DNA of 37,619 bases, taken from NCBI GenBank assembly GCA_012516175.1, contig JAAYWZ010000075.1, forward strand, positions 1 to 37,619, written 5' to 3'. Origin of the DNA: Bacilli bacterium (GTDB taxonomy: Bacteria; Bacillota_I; Bacilli_A; Haloplasmatales; Haloplasmataceae). Below are positions 17,772 to 26,441 of the stretch, in pieces. The notes beneath the pieces are model-generated. The model worked only from the letters and a program-made list of their open reading frames with translations. It had not been told where the DNA came from and did no database searches. Numbering within the stretch: position 1 is the first letter of the stretch; each line of letters opens with the position of its first letter. A program made the translations under genes and the position numbers.

Positions 17772-18425
17772 TTAAATTGTATCTTTTATTTTATTCTCAT
17801 AACGCTTAAGAGAGTTAAGATAGTCTTGGACTTCTTCTTTAGTATTAAGATTTCTTTGACGCCAATTTATGAGAATCCGATCAATATATTTTAAATTATA
17901 AGCTCCAGCGATGAGTGCTTCTTTAATTGCCAATTTGATGATTTCACTATCGTAATTTTCTTGTTCAAACCACATCTTAATCATTTCCATTTCTAAAGGA
18001 GAAAGAGTGCGTCCAAACTCACTTTCTAAAATACTAATCAGGGAGCTAATTGTTAAATCCACTTGCTTATTTATTAAGTTTACATTTTCTATATGTAAAT
18101 CCTTTAAAATCGCATTAAATAATGGCTCAAGGGTGAATTTTTCCTTCCTTTTACCCTTTTCATCGATTTCCATTTCGAAAGCAAGAAAGTTCTTTTGAAC
18201 TAATTGATAGACCAAATTAGAACATTCCACAAATTCTAAGGTCATCTTATCTTGTAACTGATAAATGGACAAAAAGTTCTCACCTGTTAGACTAATGTTA
18301 TAGATATGGATCAGCATCAATACTTCTTGTTCATTAAGACCCATCCGTTTATAGTTATTTATTAAGTAATCTTTCACATTAAATAAGTTTTCTTTAATCA
18401 GTTTAAGCATTAAAGAGTTATTCAT
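17772..18425 (-). CDS. dnaD: DnaD-type primosomal replication protein
   Basis: Bacillota-specific helper that, with DnaB and DnaI, loads the replicative helicase. N-terminal winged-helix part (NVKDYLINNYKRMGLNEQEVLMLI) and C-terminal DnaB/DnaD helical domain (EMEMIKMWFEQENYDSEII to YIDRILINWRQ). I start it at ATG 18425, giving 217 residues, because GGGAG precedes it and a promoter lies just upstream; the longer frame up to 18494 would cross that promoter. dnaD-nth operon. Confidence 0.88.
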   Translation of the reverse strand: MNNSLMLKLIKENLFNVKDYLINNYKRMGLNEQEVLMLIHIYNISLTGENFLSIYQLQDKMTLEFVECSNLVYQLVQKNFLAFEMEIDEKGKRKEKFTLEPLFNAILKDLHIENVNLINKQVDLTISSLISILESEFGRTLSPLEMEMIKMWFEQENYDSEIIKLAIKEALIAGAYNLKYIDRILINWRQRNLNTKEEVQDYLNSLKRYENKIKDTI

Positions 18426-18455
18426 ATAATCCAACTCCCTTAAATAATCAAGACT

Positions 18456-18464
18456 ATTATAGCA
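18456..18464 (-). promoter_or_regulatory. Extended -10 promoter of dnaD-nth
   Basis: Minus strand TGCTATAAT, an extended -10 about 30 nt before the dnaD ATG, with no clear -35. The same nine bases occur before the tail-anchored protein gene at 31635. Confidence 0.6.
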
Positions 18465-18520
18465 CAACTTCCACCAATTATCGACAAATATCATGTAGTT
18501 TGTACATTAGTGAACAAAGC

Positions 18521-18557
18521 AAAAAAAGAGAAGGTTTACTCTGATTTAACCTTCTCT
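18521..18557 (-). terminator. Intrinsic terminator overlapping the end of cca
   Basis: A 10-bp stem (18527-18536 with 18548-18557, loop of 11) made partly from the last codons of cca, followed on the minus strand by TTTTTT. Ends the aroC-to-cca operon. Confidence 0.85.
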
Positions 18558-19699
18558 TCTACATACTTTTCTATTTCATGATAATCGTTTTTTAACTCAC
18601 CTAAAAGTATTTTAAGGCAAATTTCATCAATCATATCGCCAATCCAAGGACCTTTACGTTCAGGATAACGAATTATTAGGTCACTTCCCTTATACGCTAA
18701 ATCACATACTCGCTTGATTGGGAGGTTTTCATATTGATTTTTTATTTCTTCTTGTTTATCAGGAAGTTTCCGTAAATAATGATTAAGTTTATTAGTTAAT
18801 AGGCAAACATATAAACCTTGACGAAAGAGAATTGGATTGGTAAACTCGTTGATTTCTAGACTATACATCTCATAGACATCAGTGACGGTTTTTTTAATCA
18901 CATTAGCAAGCGGTAAATTCATGATCGCCTCATAGTTACCAGTTACGGCTAGAAACGTCAAGAATTCTGAGAAATCTGTTGGGGTGTAATTTAAATTAAC
19001 TAATAGATCTAAACCATGATTAAGAAAATCAACCGCCTTATAAAATTCTGTTTTAAAGATAAGTTTTATCGCATCATGAAAATACTTTCCTAAAACAAGC
19101 TTTGCTATTTCCATAATGATTCGTTCTTTTGAAATAAAATTCATTAACTCACGATTAACTTTAATGGCTTCTAAAGTCTCTTCATCGACAGTAAACCCTA
19201 ATTGACTAACAAATCGAAACACCCTAAGCATTCTTAAGGCATCTTCACTAAATCGCTCATAAGGGTTGCCAACTGTTCTAATTATTCTCTTCTTAATATC
19301 TTCTATACCACCAACAAAATCGATTACTTGTTCATCAATTGTTAAGGCAAGAGCATTTATGGTAAAATCACGGCGTTTAATATCGGTTTGTAAATCACCA
19401 ACAAAAGTAACCTGATCCGGTCTTCTTCGATCAAGATAATTTCCATCGGTGCGGAAAGTTGTTACTTCATATTGTTTCTTATCGATAACCACTGTGACTG
19501 TACCATGTTTCATACCAGTAAGGATGGTTTTAGGGAACATCGTTGCGACTACTTCAGGATGGGCATTAGTCGCAATATCAATATCAGTACTTTTAACACC
19601 TAATAAGTAGTCCCTAACATATCCACCGACAATATAAGCTTCATAACCTTGCTCATGTAAGGTTTTTAAGATGATTTTTGCTCCTTCTAATAAGTTCAT
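18536..19699 (-). CDS. cca: CCA tRNA nucleotidyltransferase
   Basis: Adds the 3' CCA end to tRNAs without a template. Nucleotidyltransferase motif GGYVRDYLLG with catalytic DIDIAT, then RRRPDQVTFVGDLQTDIKRRDFTINA and the ERFSEDALRMLRVFRF helix of class II enzymes. About 387 residues. Start ATG 19699, 5 nt after AGGTGA, is preferred to the GTG three codons earlier that lies in the ribosome site. Last gene of the aroC-aroB-aroA-dapB-cca operon; dapB and cca are also neighbours in B. subtilis. Confidence 0.95.
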   Translation of the reverse strand: MNLLEGAKIILKTLHEQGYEAYIVGGYVRDYLLGVKSTDIDIATNAHPEVVATMFPKTILTGMKHGTVTVVIDKKQYEVTTFRTDGNYLDRRRPDQVTFVGDLQTDIKRRDFTINALALTIDEQVIDFVGGIEDIKKRIIRTVGNPYERFSEDALRMLRVFRFVSQLGFTVDEETLEAIKVNRELMNFISKERIIMEIAKLVLGKYFHDAIKLIFKTEFYKAVDFLNHGLDLLVNLNYTPTDFSEFLTFLAVTGNYEAIMNLPLANVIKKTVTDVYEMYSLEINEFTNPILFRQGLYVCLLTNKLNHYLRKLPDKQEEIKNQYENLPIKRVCDLAYKGSDLIIRYPERKGPWIGDMIDEICLKILLGELKNDYHEIEKYVEEKVKSE

Positions 19700-19715
19700 T
19701 TCTATCACCTAGTTT

Positions 19716-20387
19716 CTAGATCAGGATTTCCACCTTTTTTAAGTTAGTTACATCTATAATCGCTTTTTCAATACCAGAAATAAATGCTTGGCGATTATTA
19801 ATACGATGGGTTATGATGAGCGATTGATATTCATCCGCAAAGATAAGCTCGTGGTCCGCAATATAACCTGGTAAGCGTACTGAATGGATAAAAGCATAAT
19901 CTAAATTCATTAGATTCGCAAAATACTTAGCTGTACCACTTGGCTTATCCTTTTTATGAATGCCATGGGTTTCAATTATTTCGCAATATGGAAAATGCTT
20001 CTTCATCTGATATATTAAGTCTGCAAGTTCCTGACTTAATAACGAAAAATTGGGTGAGATGACCACACCGACATTATGTTTCATGGCCAGATACTTAATC
20101 AACTTTTCATCATACTTCTTATATCCTGTGGTGCCACTGACAACATTAATATTGTTTATTATCGCTTGCTTAACCACTTCAACACAGGCCGGATATTGAG
20201 AAAAGTCAATTAAAGTATCAAACTGCTCCCGTTCAAGACAACTCTTAATATCTTTATATATGGGAATTGGTAAACTTAAGTTTTGTCTTGATAAACCACA
20301 AACAACAGTCCAATCGCTCCGTTCTTTTAAATAATTATAAAGATACGCCCCCATTTTCCCCGAAATCCCGTTTATCGCTAATCTCAT
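19716..20387 (-). CDS. dapB: 4-hydroxy-tetrahydrodipicolinate reductase
   Basis: Second step of the diaminopimelate/lysine pathway, also feeding dipicolinate and peptidoglycan. N-terminal NAD(P)-binding INGISGKMGAYL, VVSGTTGY, ISPNFSLLSQEL, and the substrate motif ETHGIHKKDKPSGTA. In the last the usual second His of E-x-H-H is replaced by Gly, although H-K-K-D-K-P-S-G-T is intact. 223 residues, at the short end for the family. It overlaps the preceding small membrane protein by 4 nt, so translation is probably coupled. No dapA is present in the window. Confidence 0.93.
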   Translation of the reverse strand: MRLAINGISGKMGAYLYNYLKERSDWTVVCGLSRQNLSLPIPIYKDIKSCLEREQFDTLIDFSQYPACVEVVKQAIINNINVVSGTTGYKKYDEKLIKYLAMKHNVGVVISPNFSLLSQELADLIYQMKKHFPYCEIIETHGIHKKDKPSGTAKYFANLMNLDYAFIHSVRLPGYIADHELIFADEYQSLIITHRINNRQAFISGIEKAIIDVTNLKKVEILI

Positions 20388-20527
20388 CTTGCTCGCCTCT
20401 TAATTGTGTATTTCGCCTTGCGCCTAAGATGAGCACGTTCATATTGCCTTTTACTCAGGTATATGAAACTCGCGACCACTAAAACGGGGGTGAACAGTAA
20501 TATCAAAACCACCAAAGTGCCACCCAT
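20384..20527 (-). CDS. Small single-helix membrane protein, unknown function
   Basis: A 47-residue protein from ATG 20527: one membrane helix (about residues 3-24, starting MGGTLVVLILLFTPVLVVAS) followed by a strongly basic cytoplasmic tail (RRKAKYTIKRRAR). I choose this start because GGAGG is 7 nt upstream (20535-20539). A longer frame begins at 20581, overlapping the aroA stop, but has no ribosome site. It overlaps dapB by 4 nt, which supports it being a real coupled gene between aroA and dapB. I recognise no family; a role as a regulator or assembly factor would be a guess. A 12-bp palindrome (20543-20554) lies just before the ribosome site. Confidence 0.65.
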   Translation of the reverse strand: MGGTLVVLILLFTPVLVVASFIYLSKRQYERAHLRRKAKYTIKRRAR

Positions 20528-20577
20528 AACAAGACCTCCTACCATAAATTTATGATAGGAATTGTCGTTTAATAACA

Positions 20578-21834
20578 TCATTTAACAAGCTTTGACAGGT
20601 CTTCTACAAAATTAGGGTAACTAATCTTATCACAATCCGCATTTAGAATCTCTATATTAGGATTTAATAACTTAGCGATCTTCAGCATCATGCTTAAACG
20701 ATGATCACAAAAACTATCTACAAGGTTAGCTTGTAACTTACTCTTACCAGTAATAATCAAACCATTTTCTGACTCTTCAATATGACAACCCAACTTTTTT
20801 AGATTTAGGTAAGTATTTTTTAAGCGGTCACTTTCCTTAATCCTTGCTTCTTGGGCATCTTTGATAATTGAGGTCCCTTCGATTTGCGTGGCAAGCAATG
20901 CTAAAATGGGAATCTCATCAATTAACAAGGGTATTAAGTCTCCACCAATAGTAAATGGTTGTAAATTTGGAGTATATCTAATTAGAAGATCACCTATTAA
21001 TTCATTATTTAGAGTTCTAAGATTTAATATTTCATAATGAGCACCAATCTGCTCTAAAACTCTTAAAATACCAGTCCGTGTTGGATTCAAACCACAATTA
21101 GCTAAGATAATCTCACTATCAGGAATAATTACAGCTGCCACAATGAAAAAGGATGCAGAAGAGATATCACCAGGGATATAAACATTCCTTCCTTCTAAGA
21201 GATACTTTCCTGAAATTCTAATGAGTTTATCTGTATAGGTTATATCTGCTCCAAAGTATTCTAACATGAGTTCTGTATGGTTGCGGGAAGATGATGGTAA
21301 ATTGACCACAGTTTCTTCATTACTTTTTAAGGCAGCCAACATCACCGCTGATTTTACTTGGGCACTACTTGTATTTAGATTAATTTTACTTGCTATTACT
21401 TCTGCTGGTAGAATGCGTGCTGGTAGATACTCATCATTAGTTAAAATTATTCTTCCACCTAAAGCACTTAAAGGAAACTGTACTCTCTGCATAGGTCTTT
21501 TACTTAACGACGCATCACCAACTAGGGTATACTCATAAGGTAAACCAGTTAATAATCCCATTAAAAGCCGGGCAGTTGTCCCTGAATTCGCACAATCAAG
21601 CAGTTCTAAAACACTTTTGGGATTAGAAAATCCTTTACCATCGATTATGATTTCTTGAGGTGTTTTATAAACGGTAACTCCCAACTGTTCGATTATCTTG
21701 AGTGAAGTTAAAGTATCTTCTGAGATAAGCGGATTAATTATTCTAGTTTTACCTAAGGCAATTGAACCAACTAACAAGGCTCGATGGGTTATCGATTTAT
21801 CAGGTGGTAAATTAAGCATTCCTTGGAGTCTCAT
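20578..21834 (-). CDS. aroA: 3-phosphoshikimate 1-carboxyvinyltransferase (EPSP synthase)
   Basis: Sixth step of the shikimate pathway. PPDKSITHRALLVGSIALG at the N-terminus, DCANSGTTARLLMGLL, GDASLSKRPMQRV, and the C-terminal KESDRL and FCDHRLSMM motifs. The NSGTTARL and SLSKRPM forms resemble the class II (Bacillus-like) enzymes. 418 residues. Start overlaps the aroB stop (ATGA) and its stop is TGA. Order aroC-aroB-aroA. Confidence 0.96.
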   Translation of the reverse strand: MRLQGMLNLPPDKSITHRALLVGSIALGKTRIINPLISEDTLTSLKIIEQLGVTVYKTPQEIIIDGKGFSNPKSVLELLDCANSGTTARLLMGLLTGLPYEYTLVGDASLSKRPMQRVQFPLSALGGRIILTNDEYLPARILPAEVIASKINLNTSSAQVKSAVMLAALKSNEETVVNLPSSSRNHTELMLEYFGADITYTDKLIRISGKYLLEGRNVYIPGDISSASFFIVAAVIIPDSEIILANCGLNPTRTGILRVLEQIGAHYEILNLRTLNNELIGDLLIRYTPNLQPFTIGGDLIPLLIDEIPILALLATQIEGTSIIKDAQEARIKESDRLKNTYLNLKKLGCHIEESENGLIITGKSKLQANLVDSFCDHRLSMMLKIAKLLNPNIEILNADCDKISYPNFVEDLSKLVK

Positions 21835-22880
21835 AAGTATAACCTCATAAATTCCGAAAACTTTACAGTGAACTCTTTTGTAGTTAACTCTAGGTGGAAT
21901 GGTTTACCAAAATCCTTAAGACCAATAAACATAAGTTTATCATTTCGATTCTTCTTATCGTTTTTCAGGATATCAATGATCAATTCTAAAGACAAGTCAT
22001 ATCCACTTGTTAAGATTCCTAGTTTTTTAATTGTTTCCATATAAGGTAGGATGTAAGAACTATCGGAAAGGAACAAGTCAAAACCTATACCGATACTAAC
22101 CGCGATTCCATGTTTTAAGTTATATAGGCGTTCTAACGCATGTCCTAATGTATGCCCAAGATTTAAATACTCCCGCTCACCCTTCATTTCATATGGGTCT
22201 CTTTCGATATAAAACTTCTTCACAAAGATACCTTGATAAATTATTTCATCTAATAGTTCCTGATTACTTAGAACATCTTCCAAATTAAAACTATCATTAA
22301 GCAACATTTTAAATAAAACACCATTGGTTAGTAAATCATGTTTAAGTATTTCCCCAAACCCATTCGTAAACTCTATGTATGGTAATGTCTTTAAAAAAGG
22401 AGTATGGTATAGTACCACCTCGGGTTGATAGAAGGTGCCAATCGCATTCTTGACATTACCTACATTTAAAGCCGTCTTTCCGCCAATTGCGCTATCATGG
22501 GCAAGAAGGGTGGTCGGTAAATTAATTAAGCGTACACCCCTTTTATAAGTCGATGCGAAAAAACCAGCAAAATCACCAACAGCACCACCACCAAAGGCAA
22601 TTACTGTAAGTTTCCTATCTAAAACTCTCTTCAAAGCATAGTCAACACATTTTTCATACATTAAAATATTTTTATCTTGTTCGGGATTCTTACTTAAAAT
22701 AAACACGTGTTTTATAGGAATTACTTCTATTAGTTTATGAAAATGATGGTTATAAACATTTTCATCAGTAATTACTAATACTTCTTGTTGAAAATCTACA
22801 TAATTAATAAGTTTTGTTAGGACATTACCTATGAAAACATCATAGGTAAACCCTGGAATACTTATCTTAATTACTTTCAT
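21831..22880 (-). CDS. aroB: 3-dehydroquinate synthase
   Basis: Second step of the shikimate pathway, an NAD- and metal-dependent cyclisation. NAD-binding FGGGAVGDFAGFFASTYKRG, NLPTTLLAHDSAIGGKTALN, and metal ligands in NLGHTLGHALE and HGIAVSIG. 349 residues. It follows aroC at once and overlaps aroA by 4 nt. Confidence 0.97.
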   Translation of the reverse strand: MKVIKISIPGFTYDVFIGNVLTKLINYVDFQQEVLVITDENVYNHHFHKLIEVIPIKHVFILSKNPEQDKNILMYEKCVDYALKRVLDRKLTVIAFGGGAVGDFAGFFASTYKRGVRLINLPTTLLAHDSAIGGKTALNVGNVKNAIGTFYQPEVVLYHTPFLKTLPYIEFTNGFGEILKHDLLTNGVLFKMLLNDSFNLEDVLSNQELLDEIIYQGIFVKKFYIERDPYEMKGEREYLNLGHTLGHALERLYNLKHGIAVSIGIGFDLFLSDSSYILPYMETIKKLGILTSGYDLSLELIIDILKNDKKNRNDKLMFIGLKDFGKPFHLELTTKEFTVKFSEFMRLYL

Positions 22881-22882
22881 CT

Positions 22883-24019
22883 TTAGAACCTCGCTACATA
22901 ATCCCGATATTCTTCGACAGCTTTAATTAGTTGTTCCAAGGTGTCAGAGGTGAACTGCGTAACTAAGGCATTCAAGATCTCATATAACACTGTGTACTTA
23001 CAAATCACACTAGCACTAGGTACAACACAAACATCACTACGCTCAATATGACTTGGTACACTCTCTTTTGTTTTTATATCAACACTCATTAATGGTTTCA
23101 TAAGAGTTGGTATTGGCTTAAATACAGCTCTAATTATGATTGGTTCACCAGTCGTCATCCCACCTTCAAAGCCACCAGCATGGTTCGATTTGCGTTGATA
23201 ACCATTATCATAATAGATTTCATCATGACTAGCACTACCGAACATCTCAGCTAATTTAAAACCATCACCAAATTCTACTCCTTTACACGCTTGGATACTT
23301 AGTAGGCTTTGGGCAATTTTCGCGTCTAGTTTCGTATCATGGCTCACAAAACTACCTAAGCCTAGGGGAACATTCATGACTTCAACCTGACATATACCCC
23401 CTAAAGTATCTTGTTTTGTTTTGGCATAATCAATAAGTTCGCAAGCCTTTTTTGTTGCTTCTCTACTTGGCATCAGGACACAGGATTCTGATAAATAATC
23501 CCAGTCAAGTTTATAATCAGCTAATTTTACATTGCCAATTTGGGTTACAAAACTCTTCGCTGTTATATTTAAATATGATAAGATTTGTTCAGCGATACTA
23601 CCTACAACTACCCGAGAAACAGTTTCTCTCGCACTAGCACGCTCAAAAACTGGTCTCGTATCATCAAATTGATACTTAATCATTCCCACTAAATCCGCAT
23701 GCCCTGGTCGAGGTACGGTAATTACATCTTGTTTAGTATAATTAAAAGGGTCCATATAACTTTCATGATTTACATAATCATTATTCTTAATGATTATGGT
23801 AAGTGGCGCACCAGTTGTCTTACCATATAAAACTCCACCAGTAATTTCCACTTGGTCGGTTTCAATCTTCATTCTTGGCCCTCGACCATAACCACTTCTT
23901 CGAAGTTCTAGAGCTTCATTAATCTTTAATAAGTCAATTGGCACATTACTAGGAATACCTTCTAAAATAACAGTAATATATTTACCATGGGAATGGCCAC
24001 TGGAAACATAACGCATCAT
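22883..24019 (-). CDS. aroC: Chorismate synthase
   Basis: Last step of the shikimate pathway, FMN-dependent elimination giving chorismate. Signatures: SSGHSHGKYITVILEG at the start, RRSGYGRGPRM, RPGHADLVGMIKY with the catalytic His, FERASARETVSRV, and NHAGGFEGGMTTGEPI. About 378 residues. ATG 24019 or ATG 24016 are both suitably spaced from AGGAAG; the GTG at 24025 overlaps it. First gene of the aroC-aroB-aroA-small protein-dapB-cca operon. I could not assign its promoter with confidence. Confidence 0.97.
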   Translation of the reverse strand: MMRYVSSGHSHGKYITVILEGIPSNVPIDLLKINEALELRRSGYGRGPRMKIETDQVEITGGVLYGKTTGAPLTIIIKNNDYVNHESYMDPFNYTKQDVITVPRPGHADLVGMIKYQFDDTRPVFERASARETVSRVVVGSIAEQILSYLNITAKSFVTQIGNVKLADYKLDWDYLSESCVLMPSREATKKACELIDYAKTKQDTLGGICQVEVMNVPLGLGSFVSHDTKLDAKIAQSLLSIQACKGVEFGDGFKLAEMFGSASHDEIYYDNGYQRKSNHAGGFEGGMTTGEPIIIRAVFKPIPTLMKPLMSVDIKTKESVPSHIERSDVCVVPSASVICKYTVLYEILNALVTQFTSDTLEQLIKAVEEYRDYVARF

Positions 24020-24092
24020 TACCACTTCCTGTCATTCTTTCTTATATTTTACCACTTTATTGTAGGATTTTATAGTTTTTTCCTTGGAAAAG

Positions 24093-24118
24093 AAAAAACC
24101 TACTACAAAAGTAGTAGG
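24093..24118 (-). terminator. Intrinsic terminator of the HU gene
   Basis: An 8-bp stem (24099-24106 with 24111-24118, loop AAAA) followed on the minus strand by TTTTTT. Confidence 0.9.
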
Positions 24119-24140
24119 CTTAATAAAATACCATCCAGTA

Positions 24141-24413
24141 TTATTTTACAATTTCTTTAAAGGTTTTACCAGCTTTGAAAATTGGTAAAATAGCTTCAGT
24201 AACAACAATCTTTTCTCCAGTCTTTGGATTAACGCCATTTCTTTCTTGACGATGTTTTGTTTCAAATGTACCAAAACCAGAGATTGTGACTTTGTCACGT
24301 GCTCTTAAAGTTTCATAAATCGTATTAATCATGGTGTCGACTACTAATTCTACATCTTTCTTTTTCATTGCGGTTTTTTCTGCCACTAAAGTAATTAATT
24401 GTGATTTATTCAT
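24141..24413 (-). CDS. hup: DNA-binding protein HU
   Basis: Histone-like nucleoid protein that bends DNA as a dimer. 90 residues from ATG 24413 (AAAGGAGG 7 nt upstream), starting MNKSQLITLVAEKT, with the conserved GFGTFETKHRQERNGVNPKT arm. The longer frame to 24443 includes the ribosome site and is not used. It lies between spoIVA and aroC, as hbs does in B. subtilis. Confidence 0.97.
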   Translation of the reverse strand: MNKSQLITLVAEKTAMKKKDVELVVDTMINTIYETLRARDKVTISGFGTFETKHRQERNGVNPKTGEKIVVTEAILPIFKAGKTFKEIVK

Positions 24414-24445
24414 AACTATTCCTCCTTTATCTCTGTGACTCAATT

Positions 24446-24474
24446 AATATAACATAAATTTTTCCATTAGACAA
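24446..24474 (-). promoter_or_regulatory. SigA promoter of the HU gene
   Basis: Minus strand TTGTCT (24469-24474), 17-bp spacer, TATATT (24446-24451), about 30 nt before the ATG. Confidence 0.75.
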
Positions 24475-24534
24475 TATCTTAACTATATTTTTTTACTTTT
24501 TTTTGATAATATACTTAAGTTTTTTAAATTCTGC

Positions 24535-26007
24535 CTATAAAATTATGGCTATTAATCCACCCGTTCCTTTGTTGATTACTTTTTCTAAAGTTTCCCGGAT
24601 TTTTTGGCGTGCTTGTTCTGGTAAAATGAATAATTTTGCATTAATACCGTCAATCACCAGAGACTCTAAGGAGCGTCCAAAGATTTCTTTTTTCCAAACT
24701 GAACTTGGGTTCTTTTCATAATCACTCATCAAGTAATTGATTAGATCTTGACATTGTTCTTCACTACCAATGATGGGTTCAAAGACACTATTGACTTCAA
24801 CCTTAATCATATGAATGCTTGGGGCAATCGCTTCTAGTTTAACTCCAAATCTTCCACCTTGTTTCGTTATTTCTGGTTTCTTAAGTTTCATGTCAACTGT
24901 TCTTGGAGTGGCAATACCGTAACCTGTTTGTCTTACCATTTGGAGCGCACTCGCAATACTATCGTATTCTAACTTGGCATCGCGATAATCTTGGAGTAAG
25001 GCGATAAATTCACCACGATCATCAATTTTATGTCCAATGATTGATTCAAGGATTTCATTATACAATTCATCCTTGCAGGTAACGGTAACTTCTGCATAAC
25101 CCTTACCAGCATCGACATTTGTGAGCTCTACACTACTTATGTATTCGTTATCCCGTAGAATATCAACTATTTTATCTACTTCTCGCAGTTTTTGATAATC
25201 ATTGGTGAGATTATGAATCACATTGTCAAATTCATATTTGACAGGATGATCATTCTTTAATACGCCAATCCAACTTGGTACTTTAATATCTAATTCCTTG
25301 ATTTTAAATTCATATAAAGCTTCTCTTAACACATTTGTAACATCATCTAAAGTCATCTTTTCTACAGATAAAGGAATAACAGGTACTTCATATTTTTCTA
25401 CTAAAGCATCTTTTAAACTTAAGGTTTCTGCTTTTTGGGGATGACGACTGTTAAGGATAACTATAAAAGGTTTATCGAGTTTCTTTAATTCGTTAATTGT
25501 TTTCTCTTCAGCTTCGACATAGTCTTCCCGCGCAAAGTCAGAGACTGAACCATCAGTAGTCATCACAATCCCAATTGTGGAGTGGTCTTCGATTACCTTT
25601 TTCGTACCAATTTCTGCCGCCTCTTTAAAAGGAATAGGGTCTTCAAACCATGGTGTGTGCACCATGCGGGGTGTATCTTCTTCCATATAACCTTTGGAGT
25701 TAGGTATCACAAAACCAACACAATCAACTAAACGGACCCTAACATCTAAATCATCTAATTTAACTGTGACAATTTGGTTAGGGATGAACTTAGGTTCCAC
25801 CGTCATGATGCTTTTGCCATCACCAGCTTGTGGTAATTCATCAACAAGGCGTCTATACAAGTTTTCGTCATCAACATTTGGCAAAATCAATGTTTCGACA
25901 AATTTCCGAATAAAGGTCGATTTCCCCGAACGTACTGGTCCGACCACTCCTAAATAAAGTGAACTATCAGTACGTTCAATGATATCCCGAAGTACTCTTT
26001 CGCTCAT
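24535..26007 (-). CDS. spoIVA: Stage IV sporulation protein A, coat-basement ATPase
   Basis: Self-assembling ATPase that forms the platform for the spore coat on the forespore surface. Walker A GPVRSGKSTFIRKF near residue 25, Walker B-like VRLVDCVGF, then the middle region and the C-terminal membrane-targeting part ending INKGTGGLIAIIL, nearly the same end as in B. subtilis. 490 residues. Start ATG 26007, with GAGGAG 4 nt upstream; the GTG four codons earlier lies in the ribosome site. It is a clear marker that this organism makes endospores. Confidence 0.98.
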   Translation of the reverse strand: MSERVLRDIIERTDSSLYLGVVGPVRSGKSTFIRKFVETLILPNVDDENLYRRLVDELPQAGDGKSIMTVEPKFIPNQIVTVKLDDLDVRVRLVDCVGFVIPNSKGYMEEDTPRMVHTPWFEDPIPFKEAAEIGTKKVIEDHSTIGIVMTTDGSVSDFAREDYVEAEEKTINELKKLDKPFIVILNSRHPQKAETLSLKDALVEKYEVPVIPLSVEKMTLDDVTNVLREALYEFKIKELDIKVPSWIGVLKNDHPVKYEFDNVIHNLTNDYQKLREVDKIVDILRDNEYISSVELTNVDAGKGYAEVTVTCKDELYNEILESIIGHKIDDRGEFIALLQDYRDAKLEYDSIASALQMVRQTGYGIATPRTVDMKLKKPEITKQGGRFGVKLEAIAPSIHMIKVEVNSVFEPIIGSEEQCQDLINYLMSDYEKNPSSVWKKEIFGRSLESLVIDGINAKLFILPEQARQKIRETLEKVINKGTGGLIAIIL

Positions 26008-26038
26008 ATTACTCCTCACTTTCTAATATCCTCACAAT

Positions 26039-26067
26039 ATTATATTTTTTTTGCCTTGAAGATATTC
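26039..26067 (-). promoter_or_regulatory. Possible SigE-type promoter of spoIVA
   Basis: Minus strand GAATAT (26062-26067), 15-bp spacer, AATATAAT (26039-26046), the latter matching the SigE -10 consensus CATACAMT at six of eight positions. spoIVA is SigE-dependent in B. subtilis. The region is AT-rich, so chance is a real alternative. Confidence 0.35.
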
Positions 26068-26118
26068 AAAAAATCAGAAAATCTATATATAAAATGTATA
26101 TAATTTACATTCAATAAA

Positions 26119-26146
26119 TAAAAAAACTTAGGCAAAACCTAAGTTT
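26119..26146 (-). terminator. Intrinsic terminator of spoVIF
   Basis: A 9-bp stem (26124-26132 with 26138-26146, loop of 5) touching the stop codon, followed by a T run on the minus strand. Confidence 0.85.
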
Positions 26147-26381
26147 ATAGTAAATCATTAAAATTAGAAGGAACACCTTCATTTTTAATTTTCTTCACTA
26201 AGTTATCTTCTAACTCTTTTGAGACCTCTTTATTAGCTAAACGGGCAATATCTCTAATAAGTTTTCTTAAAACCAATTCATTTGATAAATCCGCATTCTT
26301 AATACTATCCGCAATTTCAAAGATTTTGTTTTTGTCGATGTTGGCCTTTTTATTAATTTCATCAAACACGTTCTTAAACAA
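26145..26381 (-). CDS. spoVIF: Stage VI sporulation protein F (SpoVIF/YjcC family)
   Basis: Small protein needed for late spore-coat assembly in Bacillus. The 78-residue product matches the family throughout: a start of the FKNVFDEINKKANID type, DSIKNADLSNELVLRKLIRD, ARLANKEVSKELEDNLV and a short end with NFNDLL. The start is TTG 26381, 7 nt after GGGAGG. Located between gpsA and spoIVA, next to another coat-assembly gene. A CATATACT sequence upstream matches the SigE -10 consensus at seven of eight positions, but no -35 was confirmed. Confidence 0.85.
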   Translation of the reverse strand: MFKNVFDEINKKANIDKNKIFEIADSIKNADLSNELVLRKLIRDIARLANKEVSKELEDNLVKKIKNEGVPSNFNDLL

Positions 26382-26441
26382 AGTAAAACCTCCCTTTCAC
26401 TTCTAATTATAAGTATATGAAGTAAAGGAAGGTTATGTGCT

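Noticed and set aside
20543-20554. 12-bp AT palindrome as an operator before the small membrane protein
   Set aside because: It is inside an operon with no promoter nearby, and in such AT-rich DNA a palindrome of this length is weak evidence.
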